From positions 2,294,001 to 2,358,000 of the forward strand of contig NZ_AP024903.1 in the NCBI RefSeq assembly GCF_024347095.1: 64,000 nt of DNA. Reading direction: 5' to 3'. Positions 1 to 8,135 of the stretch are shown here, piece by piece. The notes under the pieces are model-generated. The model worked only from the letters and a program-made list of their open reading frames with translations, made no database searches and was not told the DNA's origin. Within the stretch, counting starts at the first letter, position 1, and each line of letters opens with the position of its first letter. The stretch comes from Vibrio rhizosphaerae. GTDB lineage: Bacteria > Pseudomonadota > Gammaproteobacteria > Enterobacterales > Vibrionaceae. The position numbers were made by a program, and so were the translations under genes.

Positions 1-103
1 TCAGAAGTAGCCCGATGATAGTGCCAGCATCACGAACATTGAATTTAAATTTAGGCAGTTTTAAGGTCTCTGGCTCAGATACTTTGTTTTCGAACGTTCT
101 CAT
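1..103 (-). CDS. Sugar ABC transporter permease, N-terminal fragment cut by window edge
   Basis: The minus strand opens with ATG at 103 and reads MRTFENKVSEPETLKLPKFK and onward without a stop to the window edge, so only about 34 residues are visible. The end of the visible part (DAGTIIGLLL) looks like the start of a first membrane helix. It lies 13 bases downstream of the sugar ABC ATPase gene on the same strand, where an RbsC-type inner-membrane permease is expected. The permease role is therefore inferred from context; the fragment is too short to show family motifs. Confidence 0.6.
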   Translation of the reverse strand, partial: MRTFENKVSEPETLKLPKFKFNVRDAGTIIGLLL

Positions 104-116
104 ATGCTTATCCTAT

Positions 117-1616
117 TCATACTTTGCTTTGGTCAAAGTCGTTAATCGCTGCTTGGGCAATATTCTCTTCGTTGATATGTTCACCCACTAACTCCGTCGC
201 AACACGCCCTTCCCGCATGACTAACACGCGATCAGAAACGCGTATGATTTCTGGCATTTCAGACGATACGACGATGATCGCTTTCCCTTTCTGTGCGAGT
301 TTTTCGATAAGATTGTATATTTCTGACTTTGCACCGACATCGATGCCGCGGGTAGGCTCATCAAAAAGGAACACGCGACAGTCAGCCGCAACCCAACGGC
401 CAATGATTCCTTTTTGCTGGTTGCCTCCCGATAGATCACCAATATGTTTATTGATATCTAAAGGCCTCAAATTCAGCTCAGACATGACTTGGTAGACTTT
501 TTGACTGAGTTTGGTTTGTTGAATCAGTCCTGACGAAGTGAAGTGTTTCATTGAAGGTAAGGCAACATTGACCTTAATCGCCTGATCTTTGACGATGCCT
601 TCTTTCTTGCGATCTTCGGGAACCAAGCCAATACCGGCTTTTATGGCGCTTTGAACCGAGTGTTTTTCGAGCAAATGACCATCCACATAGATTTGCCCGG
701 AGGTCTTCGGATCAACCCCGGCAATCAGTTTCAGTAACTCGGAACGTCCGGCACCGACAAGGCCTGCAATTCCGAGCACTTCGCCAGCTTTGACACGTAA
801 GTTAACCGGCGAGACAACGCCTTCACGACCTAAGTTTTCGATACGCAGAATTTCTTGTTCACCCACATAAGACTGATGACCGACGGCTGCAATTTCACGG
901 CCAATCATTTTCGATACGATGGTATCCGGCGTTTCATCACAAATATTAACGACACCCACCTGTTTACCGTCACGCAGAATGGTTGCGCGGTCGCAGATTC
1001 GGAAAATTTCATCCATTTTGTGCGACACATAAATCAGCCCCACTCCCATGAGCTTTAAATCAGCAATGATTTCGGCCAGTTTTTCAAACTCGGTTGGGGT
1101 TAAACTCGAGGTCGGTTCATCCATGGCAAGAACTTTTGCATCATCGAGAAGAGCCCTTGCGATCTCAACAATCTGTTGTTGAGCGACTCTGAGCTCTTTA
1201 ATGGGCGCATTCGGGTCAATTGAATCGTCCAGTTGACGAAGTACATCTCTTGCTTTATTAAATTGTGCTTCTTTATCGACAAAAAGACCTTTGCCTTTGG
1301 TTATATCGCGGCCCAGAAACATATTCTGGGCCACAGTCAGCTCAGGAACGAGTTGTAATTCCTGATGAATCATGGCGATTCCGGCTTTGCGCGCTGAAAG
1401 TGGTGATTTCATATCAACGAGCTTGCCGTCAACTTTCACACAACCAGTCGTCGCTTCCCGGACGCCGGACAACACATTTAACAGTGTTGATTTCCCTGCG
1501 CCGTTTTCGCCAATCAGTGCGTGCACCTCGCCGGGTAATACAGAAAAATTGACGTCTTCAATGGCTGCAATTTTTCCATATACTTTGGTGACGCCAGTCA
1601 TACACAACCGTTCCAT
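117..1616 (-). CDS. Sugar ABC transporter ATP-binding protein (RbsA/MglA type, two ABC domains)
   Basis: This cytoplasmic ATPase powers a ribose/galactose-class sugar importer. With the start at 1616 (MERLCMTG, preceded by a strong GGGAGGAG ribosome site) it has 499 residues, the usual family length of about 500. The first ABC domain has Walker A GENGAGKST at about residues 36-44 and Walker B LAMDEPTSSL. The second has the degenerate Walker A GLVGAGRSE typical of RbsA-like proteins, signature LSGGNQQK and Walker B LFDEPTRGID. An upstream extension of the frame lacks a ribosome site and was rejected. It sits 16 bases after the binding-protein gene and 13 bases before the permease. The substrate cannot be read from the ATPase. 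Confidence 0.92.
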   Translation of the reverse strand: MERLCMTGVTKVYGKIAAIEDVNFSVLPGEVHALIGENGAGKSTLLNVLSGVREATTGCVKVDGKLVDMKSPLSARKAGIAMIHQELQLVPELTVAQNMFLGRDITKGKGLFVDKEAQFNKARDVLRQLDDSIDPNAPIKELRVAQQQIVEIARALLDDAKVLAMDEPTSSLTPTEFEKLAEIIADLKLMGVGLIYVSHKMDEIFRICDRATILRDGKQVGVVNICDETPDTIVSKMIGREIAAVGHQSYVGEQEILRIENLGREGVVSPVNLRVKAGEVLGIAGLVGAGRSELLKLIAGVDPKTSGQIYVDGHLLEKHSVQSAIKAGIGLVPEDRKKEGIVKDQAIKVNVALPSMKHFTSSGLIQQTKLSQKVYQVMSELNLRPLDINKHIGDLSGGNQQKGIIGRWVAADCRVFLFDEPTRGIDVGAKSEIYNLIEKLAQKGKAIIVVSSEMPEIIRVSDRVLVMREGRVATELVGEHINEENIAQAAINDFDQSKV

Positions 1617-1632
1617 AGCGCTCCTCCCTGAC

Positions 1633-2670
1633 TTAATGACTGTGTAGCAATTCACGCAGTTCTTTTGTGTTATCAATCGCGTACTGGTCAATATTGTCTT
1701 TGGTAATCAGCGCTTGAGGCGTCGATACAACGCGTGGGAGTTTCTGTCCGCCCAACAGACGCAATGCGACTTCCATCGCCACCTCTCCGGTTAAAACCGG
1801 GAAGCTATCGACCGTCCCGGTCAACTCTCCGCGACGGATCGAAGCATAGGCATCAGAGATACCATCGGTACCAAAAACAGCAACCTGATCCGATTTTTTC
1901 TGAGCACGTACCGCTTCAACACAACCTAATGCCATTCCGTCATTGTTGTTATAAAAACCAATCAAATCCGGGTGCTGTTGCAGGATCGTCGTACAGGCGT
2001 CGTAGGCTTTTTCACGACTCCAGTTCGCAGGAACGCTGGCAACTAACTGGAATTTCTTATTCGCTTCAATTGTTTCGCGGAAACCCCGTGTACGTTGTCC
2101 CGCAGCAAATACACCGGCCTGACCTTCAATCACCGCCACTTTTCCACCTTCCTTGTGGTGGTCAATAAACCATTGCGCAACCCGCACACCGTTATCTTTT
2201 TGGACATTACCGACATAATTGGTTGCCGTCGGCATGACCGCATCATTGACATTGACCACCACCACACCGGCTTTTTTAGCCGTCATTGAAGCTGGCTCTA
2301 GATTTGCGTCTGTTTGCGGTGACACTAACAGTGCGTCAAACCCTTGCGCAATCAGCGTCTCGGCGATGGATAACTGACCCAATTGATCCTCTTCATTCGC
2401 TGCGGCCTGATACACAACGGTGACATTGTGGGCATCCGCGTATTTTTTGTAACCTTCACCCAGCGAACGCCAGTATTCATTGGTCAATGTTTTGGAGACG
2501 CCCCCCACTTTCATTTTGTGTTCAAAAGTAGGGACATCGCCAAATTTTGTTTGTAGCTCAGACCAGTCAATACGGTCAGTTTCAGTATCTGAGTTTAAAG
2601 GTGGCAGATTGGCAAAGGCGGCTGTGGATACTAATAATCCAGCCATTAAAGGGGTAAGATGTCTTTTCAT
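1633..2670 (-). CDS. Periplasmic sugar-binding protein (LacI-like fold, Peripla_BP_4 type)
   Basis: This 345-residue protein is the solute receptor of the adjacent ABC importer. A signal peptide is visible at residues 1-20 (MKRHLTPL then a hydrophobic core ending AFA). The body has the repeating fold of sugar receptors: an AANEEDQLGQLSIAETLIAQ stretch, LLVSPQTDAN, NVNDAVMPTATNYVGNVQKD and FYNNNDGMALGCVEAV, the last matching the hinge and ligand segments of RbsB/YtfQ-like proteins. About 30 extra residues (NLPPLNSDTETDRIDWSEL) sit between the signal peptide and the first beta strand. It is preceded by the TIM-barrel enzyme gene and followed by the ATPase gene. The ligand is unknown. Confidence 0.9.
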   Translation of the reverse strand: MKRHLTPLMAGLLVSTAAFANLPPLNSDTETDRIDWSELQTKFGDVPTFEHKMKVGGVSKTLTNEYWRSLGEGYKKYADAHNVTVVYQAAANEEDQLGQLSIAETLIAQGFDALLVSPQTDANLEPASMTAKKAGVVVVNVNDAVMPTATNYVGNVQKDNGVRVAQWFIDHHKEGGKVAVIEGQAGVFAAGQRTRGFRETIEANKKFQLVASVPANWSREKAYDACTTILQQHPDLIGFYNNNDGMALGCVEAVRAQKKSDQVAVFGTDGISDAYASIRRGELTGTVDSFPVLTGEVAMEVALRLLGGQKLPRVVSTPQALITKDNIDQYAIDNTKELRELLHSH

Positions 2671-2727
2671 TTTTTTAATATCCTTATCAGGTGTGTAGGG
2701 TATGCATTCATTTTAATGATAGTTTTA

Positions 2728-3708
2728 TTATTTGGCGTACATGATGTCGTCAACAATATATTGCGCAGCAACAGCATCCTGCTTTGCAATTGCGTCTTTG
2801 AGTGCTTCAGATTGGTCTAATAAATCACAAAGCCCCAATAAACGTTTCACTGTTGCGATGTTGAGTTCGGCCTCCCGGACCGGATCTAATCCGCTCGCAT
2901 CAGGAAAGGTGTCAAAGTAATACGCGCCTTGATATCCGTCGCGTTTCATCTGCCACAAGAATTCCAGCGTTGCGCGGGAATTGACTGACGCAACCATCAA
3001 TCCGTCATCGCGTTTCCCCCAACCGTCATTGACATCTAATCCGTAGAGATTGGAACGTCTTGCAACCATAGCGGCGGCATAGGCCGGTATTTCATTGGCG
3101 TATAGAACATGGGCAAAATCCAATGTAATCCCTAAATTCGGACACCCGGCTTCTTCTACCGCTAACAGGCAAGTCGTTACATTCGGGAAAATCGCATAAG
3201 CGCGGGGTTCATTGGGTTTGTATTCAATACTGATTTGAAAATCGGGGGCATATTCGGCGACTTCGCGCAGCGCGCTCACGGCGTCTTCCCATATCCGTTT
3301 GTAATCCGCCTGAAAACAGTAATCAAAGCCATCTTGTCCCATCCACAGCGTCATGAGATGGGTGCCAAGCTCACGGCCCGCGTCAATACCGGCTTTCGTG
3401 AGTTCAATCGCTTCACGACGAATGTTGGGATCGGGGTTGGTAAAGGCTCCAATCTTGAATTTTGGATCGTCCCAACGCATTTGCACCCCATTGACTCGCA
3501 GACCGGCAGCTTCAATTTGCTGCTTCATGGTCGGAATGTCAGTCGTAATGTGCTGAGGGTAATTCAAATCAAGGTGAGTGAGACCTTCAACCGTACCGGC
3601 CCGTTCAATCATCTGAGCAACTGTCGGCTTCGTTTTTTGCCCGGGCCAATAAAGGTGAGAGCCTGATGCAAATGAGTTCAATCGCGTCGCAAATCTTAGT
3701 TCAGTCAT
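2728..3708 (-). CDS. Sugar isomerase/epimerase-like TIM-barrel protein (AP endonuclease 2 fold)
   Basis: A 326-residue cytosolic enzyme of the xylose-isomerase-like TIM-barrel superfamily. Visible landmarks are THLDLNYP near the N-terminus, ISIEYKPNEPRAY (Glu, a typical metal ligand), LGITLDFAHVLY (Asp and His) and YGLDVNDGWGKRDDG, which fits the Glu-Asp-His-Glu/Asp metal site of the family. It is probably the first gene of the ABC operon (binding protein 57 bases downstream), so it should act on the imported sugar or its first derivative. Members interconvert ketoses and aldoses or act as epimerases or decarboxylases, and the exact reaction cannot be told from sequence alone. Confidence 0.8.
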   Translation of the reverse strand: MTELRFATRLNSFASGSHLYWPGQKTKPTVAQMIERAGTVEGLTHLDLNYPQHITTDIPTMKQQIEAAGLRVNGVQMRWDDPKFKIGAFTNPDPNIRREAIELTKAGIDAGRELGTHLMTLWMGQDGFDYCFQADYKRIWEDAVSALREVAEYAPDFQISIEYKPNEPRAYAIFPNVTTCLLAVEEAGCPNLGITLDFAHVLYANEIPAYAAAMVARRSNLYGLDVNDGWGKRDDGLMVASVNSRATLEFLWQMKRDGYQGAYYFDTFPDASGLDPVREAELNIATVKRLLGLCDLLDQSEALKDAIAKQDAVAAQYIVDDIMYAK

Positions 3709-4257
3709 TGTTTTTACCTATCCGTTGCATGATGAACTTTATGATATTTGCTGGCGTTGTGAAGTGTGTATAGTTTGGAATGACAGTGTTTTATCTCACA
3801 ATAACATCATTAAATTTAATATTTTTTGCGATTCACTTCATAAAAATAGCTTAACAAGCCGGACGGATGCCAAACCATTACTGTGATGAACTTCATAAGT
3901 TCATGGTATATGATTTCAGCGTAAACTAATTTACAGATAAAGATTGATCAACATCACACAATAGTTGCTCAATTGTCATTTTACATTTTATAACCAATTG
4001 ATTAATTTCAATAAAGAACTTAACAACCATGTTATCTATATCTACAGCAACAACCGTTCATCCCACTTGATGCCCTGATTCAACGAGATGGAAATATGTG
4101 ATTCGGATATGCGAAAAGAGCGATTCTCTCCGCATACCCGTTGATATTGCGTGGTGTTGCGAGGGGGAAGTACCAATACACGATATGATGGATCCGGTTC
4201 ACAGCCGCTACAATGTTTAATACGCTTTAAGCTTGAACTGAATCCATTCGTTTGATC
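3709..4257. other. 549-bp non-coding spacer between the sugar ABC operon and the TRAP operon
   Basis: No convincing gene is present. The right part (about 4108-4136) can form a hairpin with arms TATGCG and CGCATA just past the dctM stop. The left part is AT-rich and should carry the promoter of the leftward sugar operon. A strong palindrome at 3886-3904 and a related half-copy near 3732 are annotated separately. It looks like an ordinary terminator-plus-promoter region. Confidence 0.6.
3886..3904. promoter_or_regulatory. Palindrome upstream of sugar ABC operon, candidate operator
   Basis: The site reads ATGAACTT, cat, AAGTTCAT: a perfect 8-bp inverted repeat with a 3-base centre, 178 bases before the TIM-barrel gene start. 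A second partial copy, ATGAACTTTAT, lies at 3732-3742 just before that start. Two copies in the promoter region of a sugar operon suggest binding by a local repressor. No regulator gene for this operon is visible in the window, so its identity is unknown. Confidence 0.45.
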
Positions 4258-5592
4258 TTATAGGAACCCGGTGACAAATTCCGGGAAGGTCAGAATCGTG
4301 GCTAACACAATCAGTTGCATGATGATGAAAGGCCATACTGATTTAAAAATATCCGTCAGTTCGATGCCCTTCGGCGCAACACTTTTCAGATAAAAAGCAG
4401 CCGGTCCGAACGGCGGGCTCAGGAAAGACACTTGCATATTTACACAGAACAACACACCAAACCAAATCGGGTCAAAGCCCAGACTCGTAATAATCGGAAC
4501 AAAGATAGGCATGGTTAACATAGCCACCCCAATCCAATCTAAGAACATCCCTAACACCAGAAGTACCGCCATCATGATCAAAATCGTAAAAATCGGCGGT
4601 GCATCCAGCCCCATAAACATATCAGCAATATATTTATCTCCTCCCATGAGGTTATACACACCGATAATCATGGTTGCACCGATACCCACCCAGATAATCA
4701 TCCCGACCGTTTTCATCGTGTGTTTTAATGACTCAAAGATGATGCCTCGGTTCAGCTCCCTACGATGCCATGCTGCAAGCATGACACCGACGACACCCAC
4801 ACAGGCAGATTCAGTCACGGAAGCGATACCGCCATAGATACTGCCGAGAATCCATCCGGCAATCGCTAATGGGATCGCAATATCAATCAGAATTTTCTTT
4901 TTATCTTCCTTGGTTAAATTTTCCAGTTCGGACTGATCCATCGCTGGACCATAGTCCGGGTTCAATTTACATAACACGTAAATATAGAGCATGTACAAGC
5001 CGGAAAGGAGCAGCGCCGCAGGCACCGAAGCAAGGAAAAGATCACCGATGGACACATTGGCAGTCATGCCGTAAATAATTAATACGATGCTCGGCGGAAC
5101 CATCGTCCCTAATGCACCGCCGGCAACCACCGAACCGATCGCCAGATTTTTGTTATAACCGAGTCGTAGCATCTGTGGTAATGCGAGCATGCCAAGTAAT
5201 ACGGTTTCGCCCCCAATAATTCCGGACATAGAAGCTAACAGCACCGCAACAACCATACTTTGCAACGCGACACCACCATTGATTCTGCCGGCCATCACTC
5301 GCATTGCATTATATAAATCGCGAGCGATCCCAGTCTTGTCCAGCATGGTTGCCATCAACACGAACATGGGAACGGCAACAAATGTGTATGATGAAGTAAA
5401 ATCGGTAACCCGGGAAGCCACCATCTGCATGATGGTGGTGGTATCAAACCACAAGACAGAAGATGCCAGAGCAACAAACCCGGTGAGAAAACCGAGTGGC
5501 ATCCCAATAAACAAGAGAAAAATCATCGCGATGAAGATGAAAGCCGTCCCCGTCCCGATGCCAACCGTACCCAACCCCAAAGCACTAAGCAT
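4258..5592 (-). CDS. TRAP transporter large permease subunit (DctM family)
   Basis: This 444-residue inner-membrane protein is the transport channel of a tripartite ATP-independent periplasmic carboxylate importer driven by an ion gradient. It has about a dozen hydrophobic segments and family landmarks such as GMPLGFLTGFVAL, SSYTFVAVPMFVLMATMLDKTG, GGALGTMVPPSIVLIIYG and NMQVSFLSPPFGPAAFYLKSVAP. Its start overlaps the dctQ end by 8 bases, implying translational coupling. Its position just before the idonate enzymes suggests that L-idonate, gluconate or 5-ketogluconate is the substrate. That is inferred from context, since DctM sequence does not reveal the ligand. Confidence 0.93.
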   Translation of the reverse strand: MLSALGLGTVGIGTGTAFIFIAMIFLLFIGMPLGFLTGFVALASSVLWFDTTTIMQMVASRVTDFTSSYTFVAVPMFVLMATMLDKTGIARDLYNAMRVMAGRINGGVALQSMVVAVLLASMSGIIGGETVLLGMLALPQMLRLGYNKNLAIGSVVAGGALGTMVPPSIVLIIYGMTANVSIGDLFLASVPAALLLSGLYMLYIYVLCKLNPDYGPAMDQSELENLTKEDKKKILIDIAIPLAIAGWILGSIYGGIASVTESACVGVVGVMLAAWHRRELNRGIIFESLKHTMKTVGMIIWVGIGATMIIGVYNLMGGDKYIADMFMGLDAPPIFTILIMMAVLLVLGMFLDWIGVAMLTMPIFVPIITSLGFDPIWFGVLFCVNMQVSFLSPPFGPAAFYLKSVAPKGIELTDIFKSVWPFIIMQLIVLATILTFPEFVTGFL

Positions 5593-6157
5593 TATTTCCT
5601 CCTTGTTTTAATAACGATTGCTCATCGTCTTCGCAACGTACTGCCATCTCGTTTTTTGTGAGAATATGCCGAGTGATATGAAGCATGCATAAAATAAGCA
5701 TTGCGACACATGTTAATAAGAAAAAACCTTTATTCAGCGCAGGAAATGGCGTATCTAACACCGTCCCTGATGTTTGCATCTTAAACGTACCAAATGGGGA
5801 GATGAAGGCATCCCGGGCAGAACAAAAAGCACCATAAGTCAGCATTAAAATAAAAATAAGCATGAATATTTCAACGAGTAATTCCATATACCATTGAATT
5901 TTATTGCTAAAGATTTGTTTGATAAATTCCATACGAATATGCTTATTATCTGCATAGCAGGCAACCCCGCCATAAAGTAACGACAAACTAATAATAAAAG
6001 TCGTTGTCTCATGAACCCAGGTGGTTGGGCTATCAAACACATATCGCATCACCACTTCGAAAAAGCTGATGACGACCACACAGAAAAATATAATTGAAAG
6101 CCAGTTACCCAAACGGATGAATATCGAATCAATCTTTGCTATTACGTTATTTTTCAT
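5585..6157 (-). CDS. TRAP transporter small permease subunit (DctQ family)
   Basis: A 190-residue inner-membrane protein with four predicted helices (about residues 15-38, 47-67, 88-110 and 135-155). The motif SPTTWVHETTTFIISLSLLYGGVACYADNKHIRMEF is broken here as TWVHETTTFIIS and NKHIRMEF, both typical of DctQ proteins. It pairs with DctM to form the membrane complex that receives ligand from DctP. The length and the order P-Q-M are standard. A very strong hairpin separates it from dctP upstream. It is slightly longer at the C-terminus than many DctQ proteins (charged tail RCEDDEQSLLKQGGNNA). Confidence 0.9.
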   Translation of the reverse strand: MKNNVIAKIDSIFIRLGNWLSIIFFCVVVISFFEVVMRYVFDSPTTWVHETTTFIISLSLLYGGVACYADNKHIRMEFIKQIFSNKIQWYMELLVEIFMLIFILMLTYGAFCSARDAFISPFGTFKMQTSGTVLDTPFPALNKGFFLLTCVAMLILCMLHITRHILTKNEMAVRCEDDEQSLLKQGGNNA

Positions 6158-6170
6158 GATAAATCCCTTA

Positions 6171-6205
6171 CTCAGCCTGACAATAAAATATATTGTCAGG
6201 CTGAG
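6171..6205. terminator. Perfect 15-bp stem-loop between dctP and dctQ
   Basis: Arms at 6171-6185 and 6191-6205 are exact reverse complements around a 5-base loop (aaata), between the dctP stop (6220) and the dctQ start (6157). A hairpin after the binding-protein gene commonly protects the upstream mRNA or lets only part of transcription continue, so that binding protein exceeds permease. There is no long U-tract on the minus-strand side, so partial termination or 3'-end protection is more likely than full termination. Confidence 0.75.
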
Positions 6206-6219
6206 GTTTCACCGCTAAC

Positions 6220-7227
6220 TTATAACATTCCCTGACTATCTAAGAAATGAAGGAGTGTATCGTAATACATCTTACCCAATTTCGATTCGTCGGCGATTTC
6301 CTTCCAAATATCTTTTGCATAAGCCCGGACTTTTTCTCGCTCCTCAGCACTCCAGTTGACGGGTGTTACACCTTGCTTAATCGCTTCTTTATAAGCAATT
6401 TGATCTTCATAGTGAGCCTGAAGGAGAGACTCCAGTGCCATGCCTTTAAAGTGCTCAATCAGAAACGCCTGATCATTTTTAGAGAGTGCATTCCACTTGT
6501 TCAAATTCATAATCGTATGAACCGCCGGAGATGAGTGAATTCCGGGATAAATGGGGAATTTAGCGATCGAATGAACCCCTTGTTTTTGATTGTTTGCAAA
6601 GGTTGAGAAATCTGCCGCGTCAATAATCCCTTTTTCTAATGCGGTATAAATTTCAGAGCCTGGCAAACCAACCGGTGCTGCCCCCATGCGTGCAAATAAT
6701 TTTTGGATCGGTCCGGAAGGCGCTCTAATTTTCACACCCTTGAAGTCTTCAACTTTTTCTATTTTGACTTTTGCCGGTAAAGATTCAGCCCCGGTAACAG
6801 AAACACCAATTAATTTTGCACCATAAGCCTGAAATATTTTATCGACGACTTCGAAACCGCCACCGTAATAATAAAATTTCAGGATATCTTCATCACTATT
6901 CCACGCAGAAATCGTATCACCAATCAGACCAAACCCCGGATCTTCTCCCGAATACATCGCTGCCGTCGCAACGGCACCATCAATAATTTTATTTCTGACG
7001 CCGGTTAACATATCCGAAGATTTCAATACGGAATTTAAAGGCAATAAATCAATGGTAATACGGCCATTGGATGCGGCTGCCGCATTATCGGCCCATTTTT
7101 TTTGAATCGTGTAGACTTGTTCTCCTGTAAAATTTGAACTTTGAAACTTCAAATGGACGCCTTCAGCAAATGCTGAGCCAGCAATAACCAGAGAAGCCGT
7201 AGCAATAATGAGTTTTTTTAGTTTCAT
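6220..7227 (-). CDS. TRAP transporter periplasmic substrate-binding protein (DctP family)
   Basis: The 335-residue secreted receptor begins with a classic signal peptide (MKLKKLIIATASLVIAGSAFA, broken here by its cleavage after AFA at residue 21). DctP features follow: a GRITIDLLPLNSVLKSSDMLTG stretch in two parts, VKIRAPSGPIQKLFARMGAAPV with the conserved Arg that salt-bridges the ligand carboxylate, and SEIYTALEKGIIDAAD. It captures an organic acid in the periplasm for DctQM. It is the first TRAP gene, 142 bases downstream of the idnO stop, so it may be co-transcribed with idnD-idnO or have its own promoter. Substrate inferred as idonate or gluconate. Confidence 0.93.
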   Translation of the reverse strand: MKLKKLIIATASLVIAGSAFAEGVHLKFQSSNFTGEQVYTIQKKWADNAAAASNGRITIDLLPLNSVLKSSDMLTGVRNKIIDGAVATAAMYSGEDPGFGLIGDTISAWNSDEDILKFYYYGGGFEVVDKIFQAYGAKLIGVSVTGAESLPAKVKIEKVEDFKGVKIRAPSGPIQKLFARMGAAPVGLPGSEIYTALEKGIIDAADFSTFANNQKQGVHSIAKFPIYPGIHSSPAVHTIMNLNKWNALSKNDQAFLIEHFKGMALESLLQAHYEDQIAYKEAIKQGVTPVNWSAEEREKVRAYAKDIWKEIADESKLGKMYYDTLLHFLDSQGML

Positions 7228-7244
7228 ATAGGTAGACCTTTTGT

Positions 7245-7291
7245 TTATTGTTAGTCGTTTAGTTATTGTTAGTAATATATTTATTGTCAGT
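7245..7291. repeat. Three 11-bp direct repeats at 18-bp spacing before dctP
   Basis: TTATTGTTAGT occurs at 7245-7255 and 7263-7273, and TTATTGTCAGT at 7281-7291, an exact 18-base period. The array lies 18-64 bases upstream of the dctP start codon on the minus strand. It could be a degenerate tandem duplication or a regulator array; 18 bp is not a whole number of helical turns. Confidence 0.6.
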
Positions 7292-7369
7292 AATGCATTT
7301 CATGCGATGAATGATGGGGCGCACTTTTGTTATTATTCTTTATTCATATAATTCATATAGGTAAGCGAT

Positions 7370-8134
7370 TTAAACTGCTGCGAGCATGCCACCGTCAACA
7401 AACAGCAAATGTCCGTTGACGAAGTCTGATGCCGGGGCGGATAAATAAACCGCCGCACCGATCAGTTCATCGGGGTTACCCCAACGATTTGCCGGTGTAC
7501 GTTTACATAGCCAAGACGTAAATTCTTCGTTGTCGACTAATGGTTTAGTCAATTCGGTAATAAAATAGCCGGGGGCAATACCGTTGACCTGAATGTTATG
7601 TCTTGCCAGTTCAACACACCCGCCCCGGGTTAACATTTTTACCGCGCCCTTCGATGCAGCATAAGGCGTAATCGTGTCTCGCCCGAGTTCACTTTGCATC
7701 GAACCAATGTTGATGATTTTGCCTCGTTGGCGTTTAACCATATATTTCCCAACGGCTTGCATCATCAGGAAAACCGCTTTTTGGTTGACGTTAATCACAT
7801 CATCCCACTCCTTCTCCGGGAACTCTAAAAATGGATGACGACGTTGAATACCTGCATTATTGATTAATATATCAATTTCACCAATTTCTTGTTCAATTTG
7901 TCTGACTGCTTTTTCAACTTCAGTCTTATTTGTTACATCAAACGCAATTCCGCTTGCCTTGAACCCTTGCTTGACCAACTCACCTGCTGCTTTTTCAGCA
8001 CGTTCCTGAGTAATATCGTTAATAATAATTTCAGCCCCGTGCTCGGCTAAACCCTGTGCTAATAAATTACCAATCCCCTGAGCCGAACCTGTAATCAGTG
8101 CTTTTCTTCCTGTTAAATCGAATAAATTCTTCAT
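7370..8134 (-). CDS. idnO: 5-keto-D-gluconate 5-reductase (SDR family)
   Basis: A 254-residue cytosolic short-chain dehydrogenase that reduces 5-ketogluconate to D-gluconate with NAD(P)H. It shows the Rossmann motif TGSAQGIG near residue 14, NNAGIQRR near residue 87, the catalytic Ser and YAASK motif (IGSMQSELGRDTITPYAASK) and the GIAPGYFITELTKPL segment characteristic of IdnO/GNO-like SDRs. The start at 8134 (MKNLFDL) was chosen because GAGGATTAAT precedes it at proper distance; the longer frame MRIN overlaps idnD and has no ribosome site. One base separates it from the idnD stop, so the two are an operon. Together with IdnD it converts L-idonate to gluconate. Confidence 0.88.
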   Translation of the reverse strand: MKNLFDLTGRKALITGSAQGIGNLLAQGLAEHGAEIIINDITQERAEKAAGELVKQGFKASGIAFDVTNKTEVEKAVRQIEQEIGEIDILINNAGIQRRHPFLEFPEKEWDDVINVNQKAVFLMMQAVGKYMVKRQRGKIINIGSMQSELGRDTITPYAASKGAVKMLTRGGCVELARHNIQVNGIAPGYFITELTKPLVDNEEFTSWLCKRTPANRWGNPDELIGAAVYLSAPASDFVNGHLLFVDGGMLAAV

Positions 8135-8135
8135 A

